DNA from: Streptomyces sp. PH10-H1
Lineage (GTDB): Bacteria > Actinomycetota > Actinomycetes > Streptomycetales > Streptomycetaceae
Reading direction: 5' to 3'
Assembly (NCBI RefSeq): GCF_030063355.1
Contig: NZ_JASISZ010000006.1
Span: 94,285-158,284 of the forward strand
DNA length: 64,000 nt
A program made the translations under genes and the position numbers. This document shows, piece by piece, positions 36,389-44,682 of the stretch (position 1 is its first letter; every line of letters begins with the position of its first letter). The notes beneath the pieces were generated by a model that had not been told where the DNA came from, made no database searches, and worked only from the letters and a program-made list of their open reading frames with translations.

Positions 36389-38427
36389 CGCCGCTCCGCC
36401 TCCAGTCCCGCAAGCAGTGCGCGGAGCTGCTCGCCGCGGGTCGACCAGCTGTTGCGTACCGCCACGGCGCGACGCCGGGCGCCGGCATCCGGGTTTCGGC
36501 AGGAGTCGAGTGCCGCTTCGATGGCGGCCGTGAACCCTGCCGCATCGCCCGCGAGGTGAACGAGGCCGCTCAGGGCGCCCAAACCGCTCAGTGCGGGCAA
36601 TGGGGTGGCGACCACGGGCTTTCCCATCGCCAGGTATTCGTAGAACTTCTTCGGATGGACGTAGTCGATGAGCCCACCCAGCCGGTACGGGATCAGGCAG
36701 ACATCGCATGCGCGCAGAACCGCGGGCACGTCGTCAAAGGGGACCGGCCCCAACAGGTGCACATTGGGCAATCCGGCCAGGGGCGCGCGGCCCGACCGGG
36801 TGGACGGTCCGGCCAACACCAGCGTCCAGTCGGGGCGGCGGCGTGCCACTGCGGCGATCAGTTCCCCGTCGAACGCCCGGGTGTCGATCGCACCTGCGTA
36901 GCCGAGCAGCGGTCCGGTCAGGCGGCCCACTCGCTCTACCGTCGGCCCGTCAGCGCAGAAATGGGACGGGTCGCAGCCGTTGGGCACCACGATGGGCGGT
37001 CGCCGCGAGACCGGGAGCCGCTCGGGAAGCGCCGTCGAGGAGGCCAGGACGAGATCGGCGCCTGCGACCGCCGAGCGCAGGCCACTGCGCAGATGCCAGC
37101 GGTTCCAGGGTCGGGTGAACGTCCAGTCCAGGTCGGTCGCGTCGTAGACGACCGTGTCCTCGCCGAGTCGACCGGCGGCCGGGGCAGCCAGGTCTTCGTC
37201 GATCCACAGCAGTCGGGCTCCCGGGCGGCGACCCAGCCAGCGGCGCAGCAGCGCCGCGGCGACCTTGCGGTTGAGCCAGTTGACAGGAGGCAGCAGCTGG
37301 CCGAAGGGCAGCACGCTGGGCGGGACCGCATGCCACAGTGAGGGCTCCACCGGACGAACGGTCAGCCGCCAGCGCGGGTACGGCCCCGGTGGATCGACGA
37401 ACAGCACCCGGCGGCCAGCGGCCAGCTCCCGGGCCAAGGCGTGCTGGCGATGCTCGCCCGACGACCAGGCGACCCCGCTGAGCATCACCGCCCAGCTGCG
37501 GCTGTCGCCGCCGTCCGGTAGCGGCCCGACATCACCACGGAGGGCGGCGAACAAGTCTCCCAGACCGAGTCCCCCGGGTCGGCGCAGGGTGCGCCGGGCA
37601 AGCCGGTCGCCCAACACCAGAGCCCGGAAGACGCCGAGCCGGTGACGGGGCTGGGTCACGCGCAGGTACCTGATCAGGCCGCCGAGGTGGTGGCGGGACC
37701 GGGCGGCGTGACCGAGCAGCCCGGTTGAGGCACCGAGGGTGTGCGTGACGACCGCGTCCGGTGTCATCCATAGCTGGTGACCCGCGTCGGCCAGGGTACG
37801 GGCGAGCAGGACATCGTTGAAGTAGATGGGGAACCGCTCGTCGAGGATTTCTGCCGGGCCGAGTACGGAACGGCGCAGCAGCAGGCTGCTTGCCGAGGGC
37901 TGGGCGACCGGCACCGGGCAGGACGACCAGTCCTGGCCGCTCATCAGGTAGGTGCGCCATGCGCGGCGGAAGCCCGGGAGGAATCTCAGCGCGGTGGCCA
38001 GAGCGAGCGCACTGCGGAAGGTCGGCAACTGCATGTAGTGCTGCTGGACGGTGCCGTCCGGGTTGAGGTAGAGAGGGGCGACCCCGGCCGCCTCGGGCCG
38101 GTCCTGCAGGAACCGGACGAGCTTGGTGAGAGCCCCCGGATGAAGGGACACATCGCTGTTGAGCAGCAGGATCAGTTGACCGGTCGCATGCGCGTACGCC
38201 TGGTTGACGGCCGCGGCGAAGCCGCGGTTGCTGTCGTTGGCAATCAACAGCAGGTCCGGACGCTCGGCGAGCATCTGCGCCGAGCCGTCTCGCGATCCGT
38301 TGTCGACGACGATCGTCTCGTAGCGCAGGCCATCGGTGGCAGCGCTGGGCAACGACGCGAGGCAGCGGCGAGTCTCGGTGAGGGTGTTCCAACTCACCAG
38401 AAGCACCGAGACATCCATCCGGGTCAT
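36385..38427 (-). CDS. Two-domain glycosyltransferase (GT2 fused to GT-B)
   Basis: A 680-residue fusion. Residues 1 to about 290 form a GT2 domain (SVLLVSWNTLTETRRC, VVDNGSRDGSAQ, NRGFAAAVNQAY, LLLNSDVSLHP). From about 315 a GT-B type domain follows (WSSGEHRQHALARELA, VVVYDATDLDW-like region, IVVPNGCDPSHF, LLGYAGAIDTRAFD, YVHPKKFYEYLAMGKPVVAT). One polypeptide may therefore add two sugars in succession. The ATG overlaps the methyltransferase stop (ATGA). The fusion could also be read as two ancestral genes joined; no frameshift is seen between the halves. Confidence 0.9.
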   Translation of the reverse strand: MTRMDVSVLLVSWNTLTETRRCLASLPSAATDGLRYETIVVDNGSRDGSAQMLAERPDLLLIANDSNRGFAAAVNQAYAHATGQLILLLNSDVSLHPGALTKLVRFLQDRPEAAGVAPLYLNPDGTVQQHYMQLPTFRSALALATALRFLPGFRRAWRTYLMSGQDWSSCPVPVAQPSASSLLLRRSVLGPAEILDERFPIYFNDVLLARTLADAGHQLWMTPDAVVTHTLGASTGLLGHAARSRHHLGGLIRYLRVTQPRHRLGVFRALVLGDRLARRTLRRPGGLGLGDLFAALRGDVGPLPDGGDSRSWAVMLSGVAWSSGEHRQHALARELAAGRRVLFVDPPGPYPRWRLTVRPVEPSLWHAVPPSVLPFGQLLPPVNWLNRKVAAALLRRWLGRRPGARLLWIDEDLAAPAAGRLGEDTVVYDATDLDWTFTRPWNRWHLRSGLRSAVAGADLVLASSTALPERLPVSRRPPIVVPNGCDPSHFCADGPTVERVGRLTGPLLGYAGAIDTRAFDGELIAAVARRRPDWTLVLAGPSTRSGRAPLAGLPNVHLLGPVPFDDVPAVLRACDVCLIPYRLGGLIDYVHPKKFYEYLAMGKPVVATPLPALSGLGALSGLVHLAGDAAGFTAAIEAALDSCRNPDAGARRRAVAVRNSWSTRGEQLRALLAGLEAERR

Positions 38428-39269
38428 CGGATCACAGGGCCTTTCGGCAGACGCGCGAGCAGCCGGATGTGGTCGCCGAGCCGGGGATGGGTGGTCCTCG
38501 GGGAGCCGCAAGCGGCCCAGTCGGCAAGCAGCATCGACACGCCCGCCGGGCTCAGCCAGCGGCGCGGCCGCATGTAGTACCGGGAGGAGACTGTGTCGCA
38601 ACGCTCGACGTGGAAGCCGCACTCCTCCACCAGCCTCGTCAACGACTGCGGGGAGAAATGCCAGCGGTGGCAGCCCGGCTGCAGATGCGGCCAAGAACCA
38701 CCCCAACGGTGGGCGGCGGCCGATGCGATGTTCGGCACTTCGAGGGCGAGCCAGCCCCCTGCGGTGAGCGCCCTCCGGGCGGTGGTGAGGAAACCCCGGG
38801 GGTCGTCGACATGTTCGAGCACATGAAAGGCGCACACGGCCTCCGTCGCGGCGGTTGGCGCGAGTGTCTCGAAGCAGCCGTGTCGCGCTGACACATTGAG
38901 CTGGTCTCTCGCGTAGTTCACACAGACTTCGGACAACTCCGCTCCGGTGGCCGTGATGCCGGCCTGCTGGGCCGCTTCGAGGAAGTAGCCGCCGGCTGAC
39001 CCGGCCTCCAACAGCGACGCGGGGTGTACCGCCGAGCGCAGCCACCGCAGCCGCCGAGCGGCCTCGTACCGCCACTGCCCGGCGCGGGCGAAGTAGTCGT
39101 GGTAGTAACTGCCGTCGAAAAGGTCTGGCTGTGCCGCACCGCCACCCCCCGCGGCGGTCCAGTGGAACCCACAGGACAGGCAGCGGCGTACCAAGCCGCT
39201 GAAGGAGGGCTCATCGCCCGCTGTCTCGTGGCAGAGCAGGCAGCCGGTTGCCTCAATCTGAATGGTCAT
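38424..39269 (-). CDS. Class I methyltransferase with N-terminal zinc-ribbon
   Basis: A 281-residue protein. The N-terminus has two CxxC pairs (CLLC at 10-13 and CLSC at about 30-33) forming a zinc-ribbon like those of sugar C-/O-methyltransferases. A SAM domain follows with LLEAGSAGGYFLEAA as motif I, GAELSEV, CAFHVLEHVDDP and WLALEVPN. Only 3 bp separate it from the flippase stop. It probably modifies a nucleotide sugar or glycan of the cluster. Confidence 0.87.
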   Translation of the reverse strand: MTIQIEATGCLLCHETAGDEPSFSGLVRRCLSCGFHWTAAGGGGAAQPDLFDGSYYHDYFARAGQWRYEAARRLRWLRSAVHPASLLEAGSAGGYFLEAAQQAGITATGAELSEVCVNYARDQLNVSARHGCFETLAPTAATEAVCAFHVLEHVDDPRGFLTTARRALTAGGWLALEVPNIASAAAHRWGGSWPHLQPGCHRWHFSPQSLTRLVEECGFHVERCDTVSSRYYMRPRRWLSPAGVSMLLADWAACGSPRTTHPRLGDHIRLLARLPKGPVIR

Positions 39270-39272
39270 CGA

Positions 39273-40832
39273 CTACTCCGAATCCATCGCGGGAACCGCG
39301 CTGCGGCGCGGCCTCAATTGGGAAGTGATCACGCTCAGCCGGGACCTGTCCCCGGCGTCGAAGAAACCGAGCAATGCCAGGAACGCGGCCGTGATCAGCA
39401 CGGTCAGACCGCCCCGGAAAGCGACTACCAAGGCGGCGCCGACCCGGCCGGAGGCACTCGGAAGGTCGAATGCGACCATCCAGGTGAGCGCCCCCGCCAC
39501 CGCTGCGGCGAACGCAGGTGGCCACAGCGCACGCAGCAGCGGCGCTACCGGCCGCCGCGATCTGTAATGAAAGTGCGCGAAAAAATAGCCGGTGGCCCCG
39601 AAGGCCGCCAGCGTGGTCGACAGGGGAACCCCTCGCGGGCCGAGCAGGCAAAGCAGCGGAACCGTGAGAAGCAGGTTGAGTACGGCGGCCACAACGCCGC
39701 TGCGGGTCTCGCGTCCGGGCGATCCCTCGGCCCGGGTCACCACCGCGGCCGCGCCTGCGGCCGTGCTCACGGCGTAGCCGGGGGCCAGGATCGCGATGGT
39801 CACAGTGGCGGACGGCAACGGATGGCCGAGCCACAGCCGTACCAGTGGATCGGCCGACACCACCAGCATGGCGGCCCCGACCGCGGCGAACACTGCCAGG
39901 TACCGGGTCATCTCGATGTAGAGCCGGTCCAGCCGGCCCGGATCGTCCTGGGCGGCGGCAGCCGCCGGGAAGACGGCCGTGAGGATGATCCCCGAAGGCA
40001 GCCGCAACAGGCCGACCAGCCGGCTGCCGAGGTCGAATCCAGCCGTTGCCGCCGGCCCGAAGAAGCCGGCCAGCACCAGCCGGTCCGTCTCGCTGTTGAC
40101 CGCGGCCGCCGCGTTGGCCACCTGGACCCGTGAGCCATAGGCCATCACATACGCCACGTCGGATCGTGTGACGGCCCGCAGGCTGGGCCTCAGCCGGGCA
40201 GCGTACCGCCTGGCCGCGCCGACGAACATCAATGCCCGCAACGCGCTGGTCACCACCACCGAACCAGCCAGCTCCACCAGTCCGCCACCGAGTTCGACCA
40301 CGGTCACCGCGAGCCCGGCGCCGATCAGGGAGGTGCCGCCGACCACCCACGCGACCGGGGCGTAGCACTGGGTACCCTCGAGAACCGCCCGCCAGGGCAT
40401 GGCGAGGCTGTCCAGCAGAAAGCCCACCAGTAACAGCAGAGCAGCGCTCCGTGCCGGCGCGGTGAGCTCACCGAGATGGCAGGCGTGGGCCAGCCACGGC
40501 CAGCAGATCGCCGTTCCGGCAAGGGCAAGCACGCCCAGCAACGCACCCCACACAAGGCCCAAGCCCAGTACCGCACGGGCCTGCCGCTGCTGGCCACCGT
40601 CCGCCACCCGGGCAACCTCCCGGATCTGCGCGGAGCCGAGCCCCAAATCGGCGAGCGACGCCACCGCGACCAGGCCCGCGAGCAACGCCCACACGCCGTA
40701 TGCGCGGCTGCCGAGTTGCCCGTATACCAGCGGCAGTGACGCCACACCAGCCAGCGACGTGGCTACCCTGGCTGCCAGCAGCCTGGCGCTGTTGCGCGCC
40801 ACCCGAGCCACCAGGGCTTCCGAGCTAGCCAC
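39273..40832 (-). CDS. Wzx-like polysaccharide flippase (MATE/MVF-type)
   Basis: A 519-residue membrane protein with about twelve to fourteen helices, of the polysaccharide biosynthesis/export flippase type. N-terminal ARLLAARVATSLAGVASLPLVYGQLG and SLADLGLGSAQIREVAR match the conserved first repeat of Wzx proteins. It should flip undecaprenyl-linked repeat units outward. It overlaps the sugar transferase stop by 8 bp and is closely followed by the methyltransferase gene. Confidence 0.9.
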   Translation of the reverse strand: MASSEALVARVARNSARLLAARVATSLAGVASLPLVYGQLGSRAYGVWALLAGLVAVASLADLGLGSAQIREVARVADGGQQRQARAVLGLGLVWGALLGVLALAGTAICWPWLAHACHLGELTAPARSAALLLLVGFLLDSLAMPWRAVLEGTQCYAPVAWVVGGTSLIGAGLAVTVVELGGGLVELAGSVVVTSALRALMFVGAARRYAARLRPSLRAVTRSDVAYVMAYGSRVQVANAAAAVNSETDRLVLAGFFGPAATAGFDLGSRLVGLLRLPSGIILTAVFPAAAAAQDDPGRLDRLYIEMTRYLAVFAAVGAAMLVVSADPLVRLWLGHPLPSATVTIAILAPGYAVSTAAGAAAVVTRAEGSPGRETRSGVVAAVLNLLLTVPLLCLLGPRGVPLSTTLAAFGATGYFFAHFHYRSRRPVAPLLRALWPPAFAAAVAGALTWMVAFDLPSASGRVGAALVVAFRGGLTVLITAAFLALLGFFDAGDRSRLSVITSQLRPRRSAVPAMDSE

Positions 40833-41847
40833 GCGGGAACCCCTGCAGCATGTCGGCGCACGTAAGGGCGAGCAACCTGAGATCCAAGCGCAGCGACCCG
40901 CAATTCACGTACAACAAGTCGCAACGCAGCTTGTCGTCCACCGTGGCTGCATAGCCTCCGGTGAGCTGCGCGATCCCGGTGATCCCGGGCCGGATCAGGT
41001 GACGCAAGTCGTAGTGCGGCAGCTGACGGAATTCCGCGATGAACTCCGGACGCTCCGGACGCGGCCCCACCAGGCTCATCTCACCGCGCAGGACATTCCA
41101 CAACTGCGGCAGCTCGTCAAGGCGGAGCCGGCGCAGAATCCGTCCGACGGGAGTCACCCTGGAGTCGTTGGCATCAGCCAGCACCGGCCCGGTGTCCCAC
41201 TCCGCATCCACCGGCATCGTGCGGAGTTTGACGAGCCGGAAATGGCGCCCGCCTTCCCCCACCCGTTCCTGGAGGTACAGCGGCGGACCGTCCCAGCAGA
41301 TCGCCGCCCCGGCCACCAACATCACCGCGAGTACCAGCGGCGCGCTGAGAAGGACCGCCAGCACATCGACCGCACGCTTGACCAACGTCCCGACCCACTG
41401 GCGACCCGGCTCCCGAAGCCGCAGCCAGGGCAGCCCTCCGAACCGATGGATATGTGCCACACCGAGCAGCCCATAGACGGGGCGCGCCAGTACGAGAATC
41501 CTCACCCGAGGCGCAAGGCACGACTTCATCAGCCGGTAGTCGAAGCTGTCCAGGGAAACCTTGGACAGGATCATTCTGGGCTGATGCACCGCCAATACCG
41601 CTTCCAGTTCTGCCAGCTGCAGTGGAGACGCGAGGCGCGCAACGACGTCAAGCTCTTCGTCCAACTGGTCGCTATCGATCTCCGACGTGCCAGTCTCAAT
41701 GACGACCACCCGCGGCCGCTTCCCCGCACGGGTCAGGGACTGCCGGCGAGCGCCCTCGACGAAGTGGGGCTGAAGGAGGGAGACGGGTGCAGCCAGCACG
41801 CCGGCTCCGTCAGCTCCACTCCGCGCCTCGCCGACCTCCGACGTCAT
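40825..41847 (-). CDS. Undecaprenyl-phosphate sugar-1-phosphate transferase (priming enzyme)
   Basis: Bacterial sugar transferase starting lipid-linked repeat-unit assembly. The C-terminal catalytic domain (about residues 155-340) begins LVKRAVDVLAVLLSAPLVL, a membrane-embedded helix, and contains RVGEGGRHFRLVKLRTM, RRLRLDELPQLWNVLRGEMS, LVGPRPERPEF and the PGITGIAQL region. The N-terminal 150 residues look like a degenerate CoA-binding-like domain without the usual four helices. ATG 41847 overlaps the stop of a possible small leader ORF. It is the first enzyme gene of the cluster. Confidence 0.9.
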   Translation of the reverse strand: MTSEVGEARSGADGAGVLAAPVSLLQPHFVEGARRQSLTRAGKRPRVVVIETGTSEIDSDQLDEELDVVARLASPLQLAELEAVLAVHQPRMILSKVSLDSFDYRLMKSCLAPRVRILVLARPVYGLLGVAHIHRFGGLPWLRLREPGRQWVGTLVKRAVDVLAVLLSAPLVLAVMLVAGAAICWDGPPLYLQERVGEGGRHFRLVKLRTMPVDAEWDTGPVLADANDSRVTPVGRILRRLRLDELPQLWNVLRGEMSLVGPRPERPEFIAEFRQLPHYDLRHLIRPGITGIAQLTGGYAATVDDKLRCDLLYVNCGSLRLDLRLLALTCADMLQGFPRG

Positions 41848-41951
41848 GACCGGGATCCATCTGGGCTTGAGCCCAGTCCCGGGCCGATACCGGACCGACG
41901 CTCCGTCCGGACGGCCGAACTGGAGGGCTTCTTCAACGATGCGTCCGGCAC
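41844..41951 (-). CDS. Possible 35-residue leader ORF before the priming transferase
   Basis: A short frame starts at GTG 41951 with AAAGGA at good distance, reads PDASLKKPSSSAVRTERRS and ends in TGA overlapping the transferase ATG (ATGA). The priming transferase's own start lacks a clear ribosome site, so coupling through this ORF is plausible. No homology is recognised. Confidence 0.35.
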   Translation of the reverse strand: MPDASLKKPSSSAVRTERRSGIGPGLGSSPDGSRS

Positions 41952-41989
41952 GACTGATCCTTTCCCCCTTGTAGAGGTGATGAGGCGTA

Positions 41990-42035
41990 GCCCGACAACC
42001 AAAGCTATATGTGACGATATGTAATATGCTGCGAC
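41990..42035 (-). promoter_or_regulatory. AT-rich putative promoter/operator of the exopolysaccharide operon
   Basis: An unusually A/T-rich stretch upstream of the small leader ORF contains the direct repeat ATATGT-GACG-ATATGT (10-bp period) followed by AATATG. Read on the minus strand it offers TATAGC-like -10 sequences. It is the likely promoter and a possible binding site for a regulator; no named regulator motif is recognised. Confidence 0.45.
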
Positions 42036-42078
42036 CCTCGAGCGGCGAATGGGTGAATCATCGTCAGCTCCACCGTGA

Positions 42079-42312
42079 GCAAGCATTCACGAGGTCAGGC
42101 AGTCGGTAGATCAACTGACGAACGTCCCTTTCAGTGACCTGCTGCACCATCCCGCTACCACCGCCCGCCGCCTGGACACCGTCAGTGCTCTGCGGCTGCG
42201 CCACCGGGACGCGGGCGACCTCGCACTCATGCGGGTCGATCAGCTGGAGCGCGACAACTGCGTCGTCGATTTCACCGCCGGACTGCTCGCAGGCCTGGTC
42301 CGGGGTGATCAC
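42079..42312 (+). pseudogene. Unidentified coding remnant without start codon
   Basis: A plus-strand frame reads codon-biased, protein-like sequence (HEVRQSVDQLTNVPFSDLL, LRHRDAGDLALMRVDQLE, VVDFTAGLLAGLV) from just after a stop to about 42312, but has no start at its left end and changes to unrelated sequence at its right end. It seems to be an internal piece of a gene cut on both sides. The family is not recognised. Confidence 0.4.
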
Positions 42313-42314
42313 GA

Positions 42315-42539
42315 TTCGCCGCCGGAGGTTTCTCCGGGTCCGGGCAGACGATCACCTATGTGGTGGGGTCCGTTCCGCAGCTCGATACGGTGCTGCTCGA
42401 CCAGTCGCACGGTCCGGCTCTGCTGGACGCCGAGGCCCAACTGAGCAAGTACCGCAACATCCTGGGCCGACTGGACCTGGTGGCCCTCAAGCCCAGCGAT
42501 TCCCGCGACTTCATCCGCGAGATCGCCCAGAGCCTCTGA
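42315..42539 (+). pseudogene. 3' fragment of an XRE-family DUF5753 regulator
   Basis: The last 74 codons of a WhiJ/Scr1-like regulator: FAAGGFSGSGQTITYVVGSV, PQLDTVLLDQSHGP, LSKYRNILGRLDL and FIREIAQSL align well with the tail of the intact gene at 47073-47924. The HTH and most of DUF5753 are missing. It is followed by two DUF397 genes, as in intact modules, so it is a decayed second module. Confidence 0.8.
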
Positions 42540-42551
42540 AAGGCAGAACCG

Positions 42552-42752
42552 TTGCCCGTATCGAACTGGCAGAAGTCCTCGTACTGCGGCGAGGGCAACA
42601 ACTGCATAGAGCTCGCCACCGTCGACATGCACGTAGTCATCCGCGAGAGCACAGCACCCGCAGCGATCATCACCACTACACCCGCGCGGGTCCGCGCGTT
42701 CCTTGAAGCGGTCAAGGCGGGATCCCTCGACTCCGTCGCGCGCGGCATCTGA
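42552..42752 (+). CDS. DUF397 small protein
   Basis: A 66-residue DUF397 protein with the signature WQKSSYCGEGNNCIELA and a V-IRESTAP-I-TTTPARVRAFL body. TTG start at 42552, 12 bp after the stop of the regulator fragment. DUF397 proteins accompany XRE/DUF5753 regulators in Streptomyces and act with them as a regulatory pair. This one has lost its partner gene, so its role is doubtful. Confidence 0.75.
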   Translation: MPVSNWQKSSYCGEGNNCIELATVDMHVVIRESTAPAAIITTTPARVRAFLEAVKAGSLDSVARGI

Positions 42753-42764
42753 GCGGAAGCGGAC

Positions 42765-43010
42765 ATGTCCCGACCGATCTGGCAGAAGTCGTCCTTCAGC
42801 CCCGAGGGGGGCAACAACTGCATAGAACTCGCCGTCATCGGCGGCCGCGCAGCGCTGCGCGAAAGCACCGCGCCCGGTGCCGTCGTGACGACGTCTTCGG
42901 CGCCCTCGCCGAGACGGCGGCGACGGCGGCCCTGGTCGTGCTGTCCCTGGGGGGACGGCCGCGCTCGCGTGGTGCGCACCCGCCGGCCGACCGAACCGGG
43001 CACGGCCTAG
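42765..43010 (+). pseudogene. DUF397 gene truncated by fusion to a cobS relic
   Basis: The first 44 residues are normal DUF397 (IWQKSSFSPEGGNNCIELA, ALRESTAPGAVVTTS), then the frame reads Arg/Pro/Ser-rich nonsense through a sequence related to the end of cobS, in a frame different from CobS. The normal C-terminal part (RLRAFL...) is missing. The junction is at about 42887-42890. Confidence 0.75.
42890..42952 (+). pseudogene. cobS: Diverged 63-bp relic of a cobS 3' end
   Basis: In its own frame this reads DVFGALAETAATAALVVLSL plus G, matching 19 of 21 residues of the C-terminus of the intact CobS at 24014-24856. At DNA level 10 of 63 bases differ, mostly at third positions, as for a once-functional diverged gene. 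It has the same orientation as cobS, 18 kb away, and is fused to the DUF397 fragment at its left. Confidence 0.78.
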
Positions 43011-43133
43011 GTCCGAAAGCCGCCACCGTGCCCAAAGGGCCCCGGATCCGACCGGAAAGAGTGGTCCGATCCCTTTCCCCGCACCGCAGGATGGCAGGAG
43101 CTGAACGGTTCCGGGGTCACGGGGGATCGGACG

Positions 43134-43340
43134 GTGCAGTATCTGGCATGTCCTGAGGACCGCCGGGAGGTGGCAACGGCCCTGCCGCACGCCCTCCTGC
43201 GGCCGGGGGTGCAGCGCTACCGGCGATACCGGCTGAACCTGGATCTGCCGCGGCAGCGGCTGGAGGTTCCGGACGGCGCGGTGACGCTGCTGTTCTCCTT
43301 CGACCACGAGGTGCGGGTGACGGGGGCCCCTGACGCCGTC
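43134..43340 (+). pseudogene. N-terminal fragment of an AraC-like regulator
   Basis: The reading frame (QYLACPEDRREVATALPH, RRYRLNLDLPRQRLEVPDG, AVTLLFSF) resembles the N-terminal sensory domain of AraC-family regulators (DUF6597-type). After about residue 70 it runs into Pro/Ala-rich sequence that is the antisense of another fragment and has no HTH domain. It is therefore 3'-truncated. Confidence 0.55.
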
Positions 43341-43349
43341 GGACCCCCG

Positions 43350-43518
43350 GCAACGCCCACCGCCGCTGCCGCGCCTTCTTGCTCACCGCGTTGCTCGTGC
43401 TGCACGCTACAGGCGCGCTGGGCGCCGCGCTCGCGGCGGGGGCGAGGGTGATGAGACCTGCCGCGACGATGGCGGTGCTTCCGATTCCTGCGGCGATCCG
43501 GCGCTTGAGCGAAGACAT
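43350..43518 (-). pseudogene. 5' fragment of a secreted-protein gene
   Basis: Starts MSSLKRRIAAGIGSTAIVAA and continues to a typical Sec signal peptide with cleavage after APAASA, then about 20 mature residues before unrelated sequence begins. The gene meets the AraC-like fragment head-on, both losing their 3' ends. The mature protein cannot be identified. Confidence 0.5.
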
Positions 43519-43743
43519 CTGCGATTATCTTCGGCTGGCTCCTGGGACCCCCCGATCCCACCAGCCGAAGCCTTCCCGGACGAGGGCGAGCGGGACATGT
43601 GTCCCCTTCCGGTCAGTGGTTGCGCACAGCCCGGGGATCACACCGCGGCAGAGTCCACCGGACCATCACCCCGGCTGACGAGCTGCCTCTGCGGGTCCAT
43701 CGTCAAGGGGTCGAGATCGACATCGCGGCCTCGATGCCGACTC

Positions 43744-44178
43744 TCAGTCGAGCCAGGCGAGAGGATCTTCGCCGGGGCCACCCGCCAGGACGGTGGTGAA
43801 CGTGACAGGAACCCCCAGAGCGCGAAGGTCGAACAGCACCGCAGGCGACATACGGAGCGTCGAACCGGTTTCGACCGTCCCCGACATATCCACGCGGACG
43901 TCATATCCGGACTGCCGCAGCTCGCGGATCGCGTCTGCCCGGCCGGCAAGTTTCGCCGCCAGAGCAGCGACCGGCTCCTCCCCCTCCGGGGAAATGTTGT
44001 CGACATATCGCCATATCCACCAGTCCGGGCCGCTGGAGATACCGATTCCCTCAACGTTCAGCCCTTCCTCCTCGGGCAGGAAGCCCAGAGTCCGGCACAC
44101 CAGGTCCGAAACGACCTCTCCCTTGGTGACCACCAGAGATACGGTCAGTGACGCCCACGGCTTCGACGACTTAGGCAC
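43744..44178 (-). CDS. DUF4279 protein, second copy (candidate immunity)
   Basis: A 144-residue cytosolic protein beginning MPKSSKPWASLTVSLVV, with DUF4279-type features: an ASLTVSLVV first strand, a Trp-rich segment (GPDWWIWRYV), and a central strand-turn region RQSGYDVRVDMSG. Same family as the neighbour at 44211-44630 despite low identity. It follows a toxin gene on the same strand at short spacing (32 bp from the first copy), so it is probably co-transcribed and may protect against the toxin. More A/T-rich codons than core genes suggest acquisition. Confidence 0.75.
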   Translation of the reverse strand: MPKSSKPWASLTVSLVVTKGEVVSDLVCRTLGFLPEEEGLNVEGIGISSGPDWWIWRYVDNISPEGEEPVAALAAKLAGRADAIRELRQSGYDVRVDMSGTVETGSTLRMSPAVLFDLRALGVPVTFTTVLAGGPGEDPLAWLD

Positions 44179-44210
44179 AGTACTCCTTGAATCTCTTGAT
44201 ATATCTCGGA

Positions 44211-44630
44211 CTAGCGCTCATTGATGTTCGGTGTGATCTCCAGCGGAATATTGAGTGCCGAGAGCCGGCCCAGTTCACCGTCGGAAAGCGCGAGAGTCGA
44301 GCCGTGGCCCGCATATCCGTACACGGCGAGGTGAACGTCGCACCCCGCCACCGCCAACGAAGAGATCTCCTCCCGCTTGCCTTCTGCGACGGTGAGGATG
44401 ATGTCCAATTGCTCCGAGAAGACCCGCGATGTGCGCTCATCGATCTGGAAACGCCACTCTCCATCGGTTTCCCCGCCCGGATTCCACCGATTGACACCGG
44501 GCTGACAGGTGCCACTGGGGTCCAGTCCCAGGATGCGGGTCACGGAATCGGGATCAAGATCAGATTTCTTGACGACGAGGGCGACATCCGTCAGCGCCCA
44601 GGCCTGTGGCTCGTTGTCATGAAGACTCAT
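44211..44630 (-). CDS. DUF4279 protein, first copy (candidate immunity)
   Basis: A 139-residue protein starting MSLHDNEPQAWALTDVALVV at ATG 44630; the frame continues upstream to 44744 but overlaps the toxin. It keeps the DUF4279 pattern: ALVVKKSDLDPDSVTRILG, DGEWRFQID and CDVHLAVYGYAG. It starts 53 bp after the toxin stop. Tandem paralogues after one toxin are common for immunity genes, which is the inferred role. Confidence 0.78.
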   Translation of the reverse strand: MSLHDNEPQAWALTDVALVVKKSDLDPDSVTRILGLDPSGTCQPGVNRWNPGGETDGEWRFQIDERTSRVFSEQLDIILTVAEGKREEISSLAVAGCDVHLAVYGYAGHGSTLALSDGELGRLSALNIPLEITPNINER

Positions 44631-44682
44631 AAAGAACCCCTCGAAAATTCTCTTCCAGTGTGCCGGCCAATTCCCTATCCCG

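Noticed and set aside
30234..42315. Mobile element carrying the exopolysaccharide cluster
   Set aside because: No integrase, transposase, tRNA site or clean direct repeats seen at its ends; only broken genes.
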